Positions 7,468 through 16,835 of a DNA stretch of 64,000 nucleotides are shown here, piece by piece. Every line of letters starts with the position of its first letter. Position 1 is the stretch's first letter. The notes under the pieces were generated by a model. The model searched no databases, was not told where the DNA came from, and worked only from the letters and a program-made list of their open reading frames with translations. The DNA lies in assembly GCA_963728195.1 (NCBI GenBank), contig CAVSIX010000009.1:212067-276066 (forward strand). Reading direction: 5' to 3'. This DNA comes from Sva-07 sp963728195. Lineage in GTDB: Bacteria > Actinomycetota > Acidimicrobiia > Acidimicrobiales > Ilumatobacteraceae. A program made the position numbers and the translations under genes.

Positions 7468-8747
7468 GCGACGACCCGAACCGCGGCTCGTTCGACCCGA
7501 TCGAGGACGCGATCGCCGCCATCGCCCGCGGCGAGATCGTCGTCGTCGCCGACGACGAGGACCGCGAGAACGAGGGCGACCTGATCATGGCCGCCGATGC
7601 CGCGACGCCCGAGGCGATCGCCTTCTTCGTGCGGCACACCTCCGGCGTGATCTGCGTCGGGCTCACCGGCGAGCGCTGTGACGAGCTCGGTCTGCAGGCG
7701 ATGGTCGTCGCCTCGCAACACACCGAGGCGCACGGCACCGCATTCACGATCAGCGTCGACCTCGCCGAGGGCACCTCGACGGGGATCTCGGCGTCGGATC
7801 GTGCCGCCACGTTGCGGGCGCTCGCCGACGCCGACGTCGGCGCCGCCGACTTCAACCGGCCGGGACACATCTTCCCGCTGCGGGCGCGCCCCGGCGGTGT
7901 GCTCAAGCGCACCGGGCACACCGAGGCGTCGGTCGACCTCGCCCGGCTGGCCGGGCGTTCACCGGCGGGCGTGTTGTGCGAGCTGGTCCTCGACGGAGGC
8001 GAGATGGCGCGTGGCGACGATCTGCGCCGCTTCGCCGACGAGCACGGTCTGACGTTCGTGTCGATCGCCGACCTGGTGCGTTATCGGCGGCGCCACGAGA
8101 AGCTCGTCGAGCACGTCGCCGACGCCCGCGTGCCGACCGTGTGGGGCGACTTCCGCTGCCACTCGTTCCTCAGCGCGCTCGACGGCGAAACGCATCTCGC
8201 GTTCGTGTGCGGCGACGTCGCCGGCGACGAACCGGTCCTCGTGCGCGTGCACAGCGAGTGCCTGACCGGCGACATCTTCGCCAGCGTGAAGTGCGACTGC
8301 GGGCCACAGCTGCACGAGTCGATGCGTCTGATCGCAAGCGAGGGTCGCGGCGTGGTCGTGTACCTGCGCGGTCACGAGGGACGTGGGATCGGCATCAGCC
8401 ACAAGCTGCGCGCCTACGGACTGCAGGACGCCGGCTTCGACACCGTCGACGCCAACCTCGAACTCGGCCTGCCGGTCGACGGACGCGAGTACGGCATCGG
8501 TGCCCAGATCCTCGTCGACCTCGGCGTGCGCGACCTGCGATTGCTGACCAACAACCCGGCGAAGTACGGCGGCCTCGACGGGTTCGGTCTCACGATCACC
8601 GAACGCGTGCCGTTGCACCTCGCCGTCCACCCCGAAGCCGAGCGGTACCTGCGCACGAAACGCGACCGCATGGGCCATCTGTTGCCCGACGACCTCGTCC
8701 CGACTGCGGTCCCGACTGCGGTCCCGGTCGTGGAGGAGGCGCAGTGA
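7464..8747 (+). CDS. ribBA: Bifunctional DHBP synthase / GTP cyclohydrolase II
   Basis: A 427-residue fusion. Residues 1 to about 205 are 3,4-dihydroxy-2-butanone 4-phosphate synthase, with the acidic motif DDEDRENEGDL, FVRHTSGVICVG and the RPGHIFPLRA segment. The rest is GTP cyclohydrolase II, with the zinc site in HSECLTGDIFASVKCDCG and the catalytic region RGHEGRGIGISHKLRAY. It thus supplies both precursors of riboflavin. The start is the ATG of the ATGA overlap with ribE; its stop overlaps the ribH GTG start. Confidence 0.95.
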   Translation: MSDDPNRGSFDPIEDAIAAIARGEIVVVADDEDRENEGDLIMAADAATPEAIAFFVRHTSGVICVGLTGERCDELGLQAMVVASQHTEAHGTAFTISVDLAEGTSTGISASDRAATLRALADADVGAADFNRPGHIFPLRARPGGVLKRTGHTEASVDLARLAGRSPAGVLCELVLDGGEMARGDDLRRFADEHGLTFVSIADLVRYRRRHEKLVEHVADARVPTVWGDFRCHSFLSALDGETHLAFVCGDVAGDEPVLVRVHSECLTGDIFASVKCDCGPQLHESMRLIASEGRGVVVYLRGHEGRGIGISHKLRAYGLQDAGFDTVDANLELGLPVDGREYGIGAQILVDLGVRDLRLLTNNPAKYGGLDGFGLTITERVPLHLAVHPEAERYLRTKRDRMGHLLPDDLVPTAVPTAVPVVEEAQ

Positions 8748-9229
8748 GCACCAACCTGCGTTCGCCCGATTCGCCCGACGACGCTGCGGACGGCACCGGC
8801 CGTCGCGTCGCACTGGTGTGCGCCCGCTTCAACGATCTGATCGTGGAACGTCTCGAACGCGGCGCCCGCCGAGCGTTGGTCGACCACGGCGTCGACGATG
8901 GGGCGGTCAGCACGTTCTGGGTGCCCGGCGCCCTCGAGATCCCGCAGGTCGCCCGCGCCGCGGCGGCGACAGGACGCTTCGACGCCGTCGTCGCACTCGG
9001 TGCGGTCGTGCGCGGCGACACCTACCACTTCGAGGTGGTGTCCGACGCCAGCGCCGCCGGGCTGATGCGGCTGTCGCTCGACTCCGACGTCGTGATCACG
9101 AATGCGATCCTCACCGTCGACGACGAGGACCAGGCGACTGCGCGCGCCGGCGACGACGACGGCAACAAGGGCGCCCAGGCAGCGATCGCCGCACTCGAAA
9201 CGCTGGCGGTGATCGACTCCATCGGTTGA
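8744..9229 (+). CDS. ribH: 6,7-Dimethyl-8-ribityllumazine synthase
   Basis: A 161-residue lumazine synthase that condenses the RibBA and RibD products. Family marks are VALVCARFND near residue 21, VPGALEIPQVARAAA in the middle, ALGAVVRGDTYHFEVV with the catalytic His, and the ITNAILTVDDEDQA loop. The GTG start (8744) sits in a GTGA overlap with the ribBA stop; a GGAGGAGG tract in the end of ribBA acts as its ribosome-binding site. It is the last gene of the riboflavin operon. Confidence 0.95.
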   Translation: MSTNLRSPDSPDDAADGTGRRVALVCARFNDLIVERLERGARRALVDHGVDDGAVSTFWVPGALEIPQVARAAAATGRFDAVVALGAVVRGDTYHFEVVSDASAAGLMRLSLDSDVVITNAILTVDDEDQATARAGDDDGNKGAQAAIAALETLAVIDSIG

Positions 9230-9271
9230 TGTGCGACACTGCGTGTCTGTTGTCCGGAGGGGGAGGTCGAG

Positions 9272-9757
9272 ATGGCGAAGGTGAACGAAGGTCGATGGAC
9301 GGCGGAGATCGAGGGTGACTTCGTCGTCTTCCTGATCGGGGCGCGCCCGAACAGCGTGCTGAATCTCGTGCGGTCGATCGGCGACCTCGGGGGCCGCCGC
9401 GGCATGGGCCACATGTTGAAGTACCTCAGCGAGCAACCGGACAAGGGGCTGCTCGGCTACCAGATGGGATTCCCCACGATCGTGCAGTACTGGCGCTCGT
9501 TCGACCACCTCGAGGCGTTCGCCCGTGACGCCGACGACCCCCATCTCGAACCGTGGCGGAACTACTGGCGCCGCGTCGGCAAGTCGAGTCGCACCGGCAT
9601 CTGGCACGAGACGTTCCTGGTGCGAGCCGGTGAGTACGAGGCGATCTACGGCAACATGCCGACGATCGGTCTCGGCAAGGCGGCGACGCTCGTACCGGCC
9701 GCCGAGTCGAGCACGGCGCGCTTGCGCGTCCGCAAGGGCGCCGTCGAATCGGCGTGA
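9272..9757 (+). CDS. DUF4188 family protein
   Basis: A 161-residue protein matching the DUF4188 family, which has a dimeric alpha/beta-barrel monooxygenase-like fold. It shows VVFLIGARPNSV near residue 20, MLKYLSEQPDKGLLGYQMG, VQYWRSFDHLEAFARD, WHETFLVRAGEYEAIYGNMP, all typical of that family. A strong GGAGGGGGAGG lies just before ATG 9272. The function of the family is not established. It follows the riboflavin operon by 42 bp, but there is no coupling and it may be transcribed separately. Confidence 0.82.
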   Translation: MAKVNEGRWTAEIEGDFVVFLIGARPNSVLNLVRSIGDLGGRRGMGHMLKYLSEQPDKGLLGYQMGFPTIVQYWRSFDHLEAFARDADDPHLEPWRNYWRRVGKSSRTGIWHETFLVRAGEYEAIYGNMPTIGLGKAATLVPAAESSTARLRVRKGAVESA

Positions 9758-9798
9758 CGCGGTCGCGCCGGTGGCTGCACCGGTGACAGAATCGGCGG

Positions 9799-10290
9799 AT
9801 GGATTCCCGAGACGTCCTGCGGTTGACCGAGACGGCACCCGAGCGCCACGTCGGAGCCGGCGATGCGATCATCCGATTCGGCGAGTCCGAGCCGGCGCTG
9901 TTCGTCCTGGTCTCCGGTGCGCTCGAGGTGCGACGCGACGGCGTGACGCTCGCCCGACTCGCGGAAGCGGGCGCAATCGTCGGCGAGCTGAGCCTGCTGC
10001 TCGGTACGCCCGCCTCGGCCGACGTGATCGCGGCGGAGCCGAGCGTCGTGCGCCGCGTCGACGACGCCGAGCAGTTGTTCCGCGACGTCCCTGCGTTCGG
10101 TCAGCACCTCGCGGTCACGCTCGCCGGGCGGCTGCACCGGGTCACGACGTTCCTCGGCGACCTGCAGGAGCAGTTCGCCGATCGGCCCGGAACGCTCGGG
10201 CTCGTTCCGACCGTGTTGCAGGGGCTGTTGTCGCAGGAGCAGCGCGACGTCGATCTCGGCTCGGACCGCGAGCCCGACTCGCCCTACTGA
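9799..10290 (+). CDS. Cyclic nucleotide-binding domain protein
   Basis: A 163-residue protein made almost wholly of one cNMP-binding beta-roll: VGAGDAIIRFGESEPALFVLVSG, then LEVRRDGVTLARLAEAGAIVGELSLL, the family's G-E-L phosphate-cassette region. The usual Arg of the cassette is not clear, so cNMP binding may be lost. No DNA-binding HTH follows, unlike Crp/Fnr regulators. It may be a small sensor acting through a partner. Its last 7 bp overlap the end of the convergent metallophosphoesterase gene. Confidence 0.78.
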   Translation: MDSRDVLRLTETAPERHVGAGDAIIRFGESEPALFVLVSGALEVRRDGVTLARLAEAGAIVGELSLLLGTPASADVIAAEPSVVRRVDDAEQLFRDVPAFGQHLAVTLAGRLHRVTTFLGDLQEQFADRPGTLGLVPTVLQGLLSQEQRDVDLGSDREPDSPY

Positions 10291-11021
10291 GAACCGTCGG
10301 GTCCGAGGGGGATCGTCTCGCTGCCCTCGAAGCTCCACCACATCACCTCGTCGATGCCGGTGTCGACGATGAGGTGGGCCGGAATCGGGCCCTGCTGGCG
10401 ACCCGCGTTGCACACGAGCGTGGTGCCGATGCGGTCGTACCACGAGCCATCGGGATGGAACGGTGACTCGTGCACGTGGCCGGTCAGCACGAGGTCGGGA
10501 TGGTGCTCGCCGATCAGCCGGTTCAACACCTCGTCGCCGTAGTGTCGGCGGCCCGACCACGACGTCGGCGACGCATCGGGTGGCGAGTGGTACGCCCAGA
10601 TCCAGCGTCCGCTCGCAGGACGCAGCGCCGCCTGGTCGCGCAGCTGCGCTTCGAGTTCGCCCTGGGTGATGGGGCCCTCCCACCACGCGCACACCGACAC
10701 GAGGTCGTCGCCGACCTGCACCGAGGCGCCGTCGGTGACCACCCGGGCATCGAGGTCGTCGAGCCACACGGCCGCCTTCTCGCCGTGGTCCCGACGGCTG
10801 GTCAGGTCGTGATTGCCGGAGTTGGCGATGATCGTCGTGTGGTCGGCGAGCGAGTCGAGATATGCCGACAGCAATGCGATCTGGGCGTTGACGTCGGCGT
10901 GGCCCGCCACGTCGAGGTGGTCACCGGCGAGGATCACGGCGTCGAACTCCGGCGCCTGGTCGGCGATCCAGTCGAGCTGTGCGAGCCCGTAGTGGAGGTC
11001 GGACGACACGAGGTAGCGCAC
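10284..11021 (-). CDS. Calcineurin-like metallophosphoesterase
   Basis: A 245-residue metallophosphoesterase starting at GTG 11021. All dimetal motifs are present in order: SDLHYG (residue 7), AGDHLDVAGH, NSGNHDLTSR, AYHSPPD and TGHVHESPF. The substrate could be a phosphodiester such as a cyclic nucleotide or a nucleic acid, but sequence alone does not say. The neighbouring convergent gene encodes a cNMP-binding domain, which makes a cyclic nucleotide link worth considering, though convergent genes are seldom linked in function. Confidence 0.88.
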   Translation of the reverse strand: MRYLVSSDLHYGLAQLDWIADQAPEFDAVILAGDHLDVAGHADVNAQIALLSAYLDSLADHTTIIANSGNHDLTSRRDHGEKAAVWLDDLDARVVTDGASVQVGDDLVSVCAWWEGPITQGELEAQLRDQAALRPASGRWIWAYHSPPDASPTSWSGRRHYGDEVLNRLIGEHHPDLVLTGHVHESPFHPDGSWYDRIGTTLVCNAGRQQGPIPAHLIVDTGIDEVMWWSFEGSETIPLGPDGSQ

Positions 11022-11068
11022 GGGATGTGACAGTAGCGATGCCTGCGCCGGATCGGGCGCTCGTGCCC

Positions 11069-12262
<1,194 letters not shown>

Positions 12263-12433
12263 GGTCGCTGAGGGTACGGACGCGTTCGTCCGGGCGCCAG
12301 GGCCGTTGTGCCCGCAGAACTCAGTGGCTGATTCCGGCGCCGTGCGGCGCTCCGGCCGGCATGTGCTCTATCGGCAAGCGGTGTGACACTTGACCATTGC
12401 GAGTGGCGCCCGGGAGTGGAACTGTGAACGAAG

Positions 12434-12453
12434 GCCGTTGCGGGGGCAACGGC
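12434..12453 (+). promoter_or_regulatory. Leader hairpin upstream of a hypothetical gene
   Basis: GCCGTTGC-GGGG-GCAACGGC is a perfect 8-bp stem with a four-base loop, ending 26 bases before ATG 12480. Its closeness to the start suggests a role in the mRNA leader (stability or translation), though an attenuator is also possible. Confidence 0.4.
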
Positions 12454-12479
12454 TACAACCACAGAAACGGGGATTCATC

Positions 12480-13103
12480 ATGTTGCTCTTTCAGCGAATG
12501 CTGCGCCTGACGGGGGGTGCCGCTGCCGGCGCCTGGGCCGCCGAGGTCACTGCCGGTGTGAACAAACACGCGGTGTCCGAAGTCTCTCTGTGGAGTGGTG
12601 CGTATGGCGCTCCGGTCGGCACGGTGGCGTGGTCGGCACCGGTGGAGGCACTCGGCCAGGTCGACGACCTGAACGCGGCGATGGCGGCGGACGCCGATCT
12701 CACCGCACTGATGACCAAGGGCGCGGAGTACGTCGCCGAGGCGGAAGCCGACCGTCTGCTCGCACTGATCCACGGCGAGATCGCCGGCAGCGCTCCCGTC
12801 GGTTCGTTCGTCGGCGCCGTTCGTGCAACGGCGGCGCCGGGGCAATGGATCGGTGCGGGCGAATGGGCGGCCCACATCGCCGGCGTGTACTCGGAGGTGA
12901 CCGGCCTGAACGTCGTGGTGACATCGACGGTCGCCGGGCCGATGGGCGAGCTGAGCTGGCTCGTCCGACACGAGAGTTCTGCGAGTATCGAGGCGGCCAT
13001 TGCCGCGACGATGTCGTCGGAGAAGTACATGAAGGAGGTCAACGGCGGCGGTGAGTTCTTCTTGCCGGGGGCAACGCAGATGTACGCCCAGCGCATGGCC
13101 TGA
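12480..13103 (+). CDS. Hypothetical protein, possible dimeric alpha/beta-barrel fold
   Basis: A 207-residue protein starting at ATG 12480 (MLLFQRML), just after a strong leader hairpin. The N-terminus up to residue 110 is Ala/Gly-rich with VNKHAVSEVSLWSGAYGAPVG and a repeated VEAL/MAADADLTAL pattern. The second half (WAAHIAGVYSEVTGLNVVVTS...) repeats a similar strand-helix order, suggesting two tandem ferredoxin-like halves as in dimeric alpha/beta-barrel proteins. I do not recognise the family. It ends at a strong terminator-like stem. Confidence 0.6.
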   Translation: MLLFQRMLRLTGGAAAGAWAAEVTAGVNKHAVSEVSLWSGAYGAPVGTVAWSAPVEALGQVDDLNAAMAADADLTALMTKGAEYVAEAEADRLLALIHGEIAGSAPVGSFVGAVRATAAPGQWIGAGEWAAHIAGVYSEVTGLNVVVTSTVAGPMGELSWLVRHESSASIEAAIAATMSSEKYMKEVNGGGEFFLPGATQMYAQRMA

Positions 13104-13115
13104 CGTCAGCGAATC

Positions 13116-13150
13116 GGTCCGTTCGGAGGACGAGTCCCTTCGAACGGACC
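13116..13150 (+). terminator. Strong stem-loop after the hypothetical gene
   Basis: GGTCCGTTCG (13116-13125) pairs perfectly with CGAACGGACC (13141-13150) around a 15-nt loop. It starts 13 bp after the stop at 13103 and lies between convergent genes, so it may stop transcription from both sides. Confidence 0.65.
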
Positions 13151-13256
13151 GCGTCACGGCGGCGCCCGCTACACGGCCGGTGAAGATCGGCGAGCGGCGG
13201 CATCGTCGAGTTCGAGTGCAGCTGTGGCCGACCCTGGTCGTGCCTGGTGGCAGAAC

Positions 13257-13826
13257 TCAGCGGGCGGTGAGTCGTGCGAGCAGCGAACGGTGGGCGGTGA
13301 GATCCGCGACGGCGAGACCGGCCACCTTGGCGCGGTCGTCCCAGCGCCGCACGAGGGTGGCGTCGCCGTGGTGTGGCCGGCGTTCGAACGCTTCCACGTC
13401 GGCGTCGGTCATCGCGCCGCCTTGGAGGTGCAAGCTGCGCAGCGACGACGGCGACAGGCTTTCGAGGTAACCGTCTTCGACCGTACACAGATAGCGCTTG
13501 GCTGCGACGTGCAGGGCGACCGGTGCGGTGACCTCCGGTGCGAACCAGCGCGCGAGATACCGAGCGCCGACGCGTTCGTGGTGGAAGTCCTCGTGGAGAT
13601 CGTCGTCGAGTGTCACGTTGTCATCGGAGACGAGATGGCCGACGTCGTGGAGCAGCGCGGCGGCCACGAGGTGGTCGGGCGCACCGTCGGCTCGTGCAAG
13701 CGCTGCCGTCTGGAGTGCGTGTTCGAGTTCGGTGACGTCCTCGTCGTACATGCGCAGCGCCGCCGGCGAGGCGTACAACTCGAACAGTTCGTCCAACCCA
13801 TCACCGGTAGCCGAGGGGGAACTCAC
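13257..13826 (-). CDS. PhnZ-like HD-domain oxygenase (phosphonate degradation)
   Basis: A 189-residue HD-domain protein, starting at GTG 13826 in a GTGA overlap with the gene before it. The motif order VTELEHALQTAALA, AALLHDVGHLVSDD, LHVAAKRYLC, SPSSLRSLHLQGG and RRWDDRAKVA matches the PhnZ type of HD oxygenase, not ordinary HD phosphohydrolases. PhnZ uses a mixed-valent diiron centre to cleave the C-P bond of hydroxylated aminoethylphosphonate. Its place directly behind a PhnY-like gene supports that role. The exact substrate here is inferred from family and context. Confidence 0.82.
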   Translation of the reverse strand: MSSPSATGDGLDELFELYASPAALRMYDEDVTELEHALQTAALARADGAPDHLVAAALLHDVGHLVSDDNVTLDDDLHEDFHHERVGARYLARWFAPEVTAPVALHVAAKRYLCTVEDGYLESLSPSSLRSLHLQGGAMTDADVEAFERRPHHGDATLVRRWDDRAKVAGLAVADLTAHRSLLARLTAR

Positions 13827-14602
13827 GGGCGGCCTCCGGTCACCGGACGGCCGAGGAAGTCGTCGGTGATGCTGATGCGCACCCGTTCGCCCTCGAAGTC
13901 GCCGCCGGCCCGGTCGAACTCGGCGCGCTTGTCGGCGTAGTAGTGGTCGCGATGGTCGCCGAGCGACGCAGCGTTGTAGGTGAGATAGGCGGCACGCCGC
14001 GCCCGACTCGTGGTGTTCGTGTCGCTGTAGTGCGGCGTGTACGAGTCGAAGAACAGCAGATCGCCGCGCTCCAACGGCACGGGCTGCCAGGCGAGCCGAT
14101 CGGCAGTGGCCTCCTCGATGCGCCCGCGCTCGTCGGTGGGCAACTGGCCGCCTTCGTAGCCGGGTGCGACGTAGAGGCAGCCGCTCGCCGGTGTCGCCGG
14201 ATCGAGCGGCACCATGCACGAGATGTGGTGGTCGACGAAGCGGTAGGCGGTTGCGTCCTGGTGCGGAGCGAAGCCGCCGCCGCCCGGTTGCTTGTAGTTG
14301 ATCTTCTCCTTGAACAGCACCGGCGCTTCGCCGAACAGTGCGGTCAACACCTCGACGACCGTGCCGGCGCAGACCAGGTCGTGCAGCACCGGATCGAGAT
14401 GCACGAAGTCCTCGCTGCGCGCCAGCACCGCGCCGGCATCGGTCTGCTCGAAGTGGTGCAATCCCGGTCCGCCGGTGTCGGCCCAGCGCTGCAGCTCGCC
14501 GACTGCTGCGTCGAGTGCGTCGAGCTGATCGCCGCTCAACGCTGCGTGCACGGTCAGCCAGCCGTCACGTCGGAACGACGCCACGTCGACGGTGGCGGTC
14601 AT
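13823..14602 (-). CDS. PhnY-like Fe(II)/2-oxoglutarate dioxygenase (PhyH family)
   Basis: A 259-residue PhyH-family dioxygenase starting at ATG 14602, overlapping the upstream gene by ATGA. Iron ligands are the HQD in GGGFAPHQDATAYRF and the His in DSYTPHYSD; the 2-oxoglutarate Arg is in the SRARRAAYLTYN segment. The stretch LFKEKINYKQPGG is typical of the PhnY/2-aminoethylphosphonate dioxygenase group. It would hydroxylate the carbon next to phosphorus so that the next gene product (PhnZ-like) can cleave it. A second PhyH protein at 19005 has a different motif context. Confidence 0.82.
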   Translation of the reverse strand: MTATVDVASFRRDGWLTVHAALSGDQLDALDAAVGELQRWADTGGPGLHHFEQTDAGAVLARSEDFVHLDPVLHDLVCAGTVVEVLTALFGEAPVLFKEKINYKQPGGGGFAPHQDATAYRFVDHHISCMVPLDPATPASGCLYVAPGYEGGQLPTDERGRIEEATADRLAWQPVPLERGDLLFFDSYTPHYSDTNTTSRARRAAYLTYNAASLGDHRDHYYADKRAEFDRAGGDFEGERVRISITDDFLGRPVTGGRP

Positions 14603-15684
14603 GACGAGACCGCGTCGAGCTGGAGGAGTCGGGCAATCATCGGCGACCAGTCGAGCACCGACGGCTGCCGACGTTCGATCCGGCGCGCGACGTCGTCGAC
14701 GCGGGGATCGCCACCGGAGACGATCGCCAGCTGGGTGCGACAGCGCGGGCTGCCGTGCTGACCGTGGATCGGGATCGGTGTCGCCCCGAAGGCCCGTCCC
14801 GGTTCGGTCCATGCCATCCAGATGTCGGGCGTGAGTGCGCAGGCTGATTCCACGCCGTCGACGGACCGGACCAGGCCGAGCAGCCGGTCGTCGTCGAGGC
14901 GGTCGCCCGACGATCCACGATGGACCAACGCCGCGGTGCCCTCGTTGGCGACCGCGACGTCGTCGACGTCGGCGAATGCGTCGGCGAGTTCGACCGGCGT
15001 GAAGTCGGTGACCGTCTCCTGGTCGTGGTCCGACACGGTCAGCACGAGCGTGCGATCCCAGCCGTCGGCGAGTCGGGCGACGACCTCGCCGTAGGCAGCG
15101 TCGGTGGCGCGGTACTGCTCGAGCGCTTCGGCCGAGTCGGGGCCGTGGAGGTGCGACGTGGTGTCGGGCTCGTTGAGGTGGATCAGTGCGAAGTCGACGT
15201 CGACATCGATGCGTGAGAGCGCCGACAGCACCGCTGCGTCGGATGCGTACCCGAACGCGCAACGCTCGGTGCCCTCGGGCAGGCGGCCGTCGGGCGGCCA
15301 CGCCTCGTCGGCTCTTGAGCCGCCCATCTGTCCGATCAGCTTCTGGTCGCCTGCCACCATCGCCGAGCGGCCACCGGCGGCGCCGACGAGTTCGAACAGC
15401 GTCGTCGCCCGCGGGCCCTCCTTCGGTGCGGGAACCCAGCCGCGATCGTCGCTCCAGGCGTGATTGCCGTGCAGCCCCGTCGTCACCGGGTCGGCACCGG
15501 TGACGAACGCGGCGTGGTTGGCATAGGTGACCGAGACCGGCAGCGACAGCGCACCCATCGGTGCCCGCCCGCCGGAGGCCGCTTGGCGCCACAGGTTCGG
15601 CGTCAGTGCCGGACCGACGTGGCGGTGCGGCATCGCATCGATGACGATCATCACGACGCGCAGCCCTCCGGCCAGTTCGGTCAC
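14599..15684 (-). CDS. Alkaline-phosphatase-superfamily hydrolase, phosphonoacetate hydrolase-like
   Basis: A 361-residue metal-dependent hydrolase of the type I phosphodiesterase/PhnA superfamily, starting at GTG 15684 (VTELAGGLRVVMIVIDAM). Motifs: metal Asp in VIDAMPHRHV, the nucleophile Thr in VSVTYANHAAFVTG, HLNEPDTTSHLHG and TVSDHDQETV for the second metal site, and a late IPIHGQHGS. PhnA-type phosphonoacetate hydrolase and nucleotide pyrophosphatases share this frame. Its ATGA overlap with the PhnY-like gene favours a phosphonate or related C-P substrate. A general phosphodiesterase is the main alternative. Confidence 0.75.
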   Translation of the reverse strand: MTELAGGLRVVMIVIDAMPHRHVGPALTPNLWRQAASGGRAPMGALSLPVSVTYANHAAFVTGADPVTTGLHGNHAWSDDRGWVPAPKEGPRATTLFELVGAAGGRSAMVAGDQKLIGQMGGSRADEAWPPDGRLPEGTERCAFGYASDAAVLSALSRIDVDVDFALIHLNEPDTTSHLHGPDSAEALEQYRATDAAYGEVVARLADGWDRTLVLTVSDHDQETVTDFTPVELADAFADVDDVAVANEGTAALVHRGSSGDRLDDDRLLGLVRSVDGVESACALTPDIWMAWTEPGRAFGATPIPIHGQHGSPRCRTQLAIVSGGDPRVDDVARRIERRQPSVLDWSPMIARLLQLDAVSS

Positions 15685-15705
15685 GCCGACAGCGTAGGCG
15701 CCCCG

Positions 15706-15711
15706 TACGAT
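15706..15711 (+). promoter_or_regulatory. -10-like box of the glutaminase gene
   Basis: TACGAT lies 8 bp before ATG 15720, in the 35-bp gap shared with the divergent phosphonate-type operon. At that distance the mRNA would start at or near the ATG, a leaderless arrangement common in actinobacteria. No clear -35 box was found. Confidence 0.35.
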
Positions 15712-15719
15712 CCGCCGGA

Positions 15720-16694
15720 ATGGACGACGGCGTGGACGACGAACGCGAGACGCGCAGGGCATGGTTCGAGCAGGCGTGCGTCGAGCTGCACGACCGGTTC
15801 GCCCCACTGCGCGACGGCGAGCCCGCGTCGTACATCCCCGAGCTGGCCGCGGTCGATCCCGACCGGTTCGCGATCGCGGCGATGACCGTGCACGGCGAGC
15901 GGGTCGGCGTCGGCGACGTCGACCACGAGTTCACGATCCAGTCGATCAGCAAGCTCCTCGTCTACGGCCTCGCCCTCGAGACCCACGGCCGCGACGCCGT
16001 GCTGCGCCGGGTGGGGGTGGCGCCGACCGGTGAAGCGTTCAACGCGATCGAACTCGACGAGGCGACGAACCGGGCGCCGAACCCGATGGTGAACGCCGGC
16101 GCGATCGCCGTCACCGATCTCGTGCCGGGCGACAGCGTCGACGAGCGTGTCGAACACATCCGCTCGATGTACGAGCGCTATCTCGGGCGCAAGCCGACAC
16201 TCGATCACGACGTGTGGGCGTCGGAGCGCACGACCGGCAACCGCAACCGGGCGATTGCCTACCTGATGCTGAGCCGAGGCATCGTCGACGATCGCGTCGA
16301 GGAGACGCTCGACCTGTACTTCGCGCAGTGCTCGGTGTTGGTGACCGCGAACGATCTCGCACTGATCGGCGCCACGATCGCCAACCATGGCGTCAACCCG
16401 CTCACCGGTGAGCGCGTCGTGTCGGCGGACGTCACCCGCGACATGCTGACGGTCGCGCTGACGTGCGGGATGTACGACTACGCCGGCGAGTGGGCGTTCG
16501 ACGTCGGCATCCCGGCCAAGAGCGGTGTGGGTGGCGGCATCCTCGGCATGCTGCCCGACGTGGGCGGCACGGCGACGTTCTCGCCACGTCTCGACCGCAT
16601 CGGCAACAGCGTGCGCGGCCTGCGCGTCTTCGAGGGGCTGTCGCAGCGCTTCGACCTCCACCTCTTCGATCCCGACCGACCCTGGCGCCGCTGA
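15720..16694 (+). CDS. glsA: Glutaminase
   Basis: A 324-residue serine-dependent beta-lactamase-fold glutaminase that converts glutamine to glutamate and ammonia. The catalytic S-x-x-K is in FTIQSISKLLVYG. Other family marks are NPMVNAGAIAV, the Tyr-Tyr/NRNRAIAY region, CSVLVTANDLALIGATIANHG, and KSGVGGGILGMLP near the C-terminus. The length matches the family. It diverges from the phosphonate-type operon across only 35 bp and ends in a strong stem-loop. Confidence 0.93.
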   Translation: MDDGVDDERETRRAWFEQACVELHDRFAPLRDGEPASYIPELAAVDPDRFAIAAMTVHGERVGVGDVDHEFTIQSISKLLVYGLALETHGRDAVLRRVGVAPTGEAFNAIELDEATNRAPNPMVNAGAIAVTDLVPGDSVDERVEHIRSMYERYLGRKPTLDHDVWASERTTGNRNRAIAYLMLSRGIVDDRVEETLDLYFAQCSVLVTANDLALIGATIANHGVNPLTGERVVSADVTRDMLTVALTCGMYDYAGEWAFDVGIPAKSGVGGGILGMLPDVGGTATFSPRLDRIGNSVRGLRVFEGLSQRFDLHLFDPDRPWRR

Positions 16695-16729
16695 ACTGTC
16701 ACACCGTGCCGGCTTGAACGTGACAGTTC
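16693..16729 (+). terminator. Stem-loop at the end of glsA
   Basis: GAACTGTCAC (16693-16702) pairs perfectly with GTGACAGTTC (16720-16729). The left arm includes the last two bases of the glsA stop codon. The 10-bp stem with a 17-nt loop is a likely terminator. Confidence 0.6.
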
Positions 16730-16751
16730 CGCCACCCCCCCGTTCGAGTTC

Positions 16752-16803
16752 CGTTTGCGCGCAATTTCCGGTGGGCCGCCCCACCCGAATCCGTACGCAA
16801 ACG
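16752..16803. terminator. Nested dyad between convergent glsA and EF-G-like genes
   Basis: Outer arms CGTTTGCG (16752-16759) and CGCAAACG (16796-16803) enclose a second perfect hairpin, GGTGGG-CCGC-CCCACC (16770-16785). The compact two-level dyad lies in the convergent gap and could end transcription from both directions. Confidence 0.5.
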
Positions 16804-16835
16804 TGAATGGGGCAGGTGCGCTCAGGGGGGGTGGG

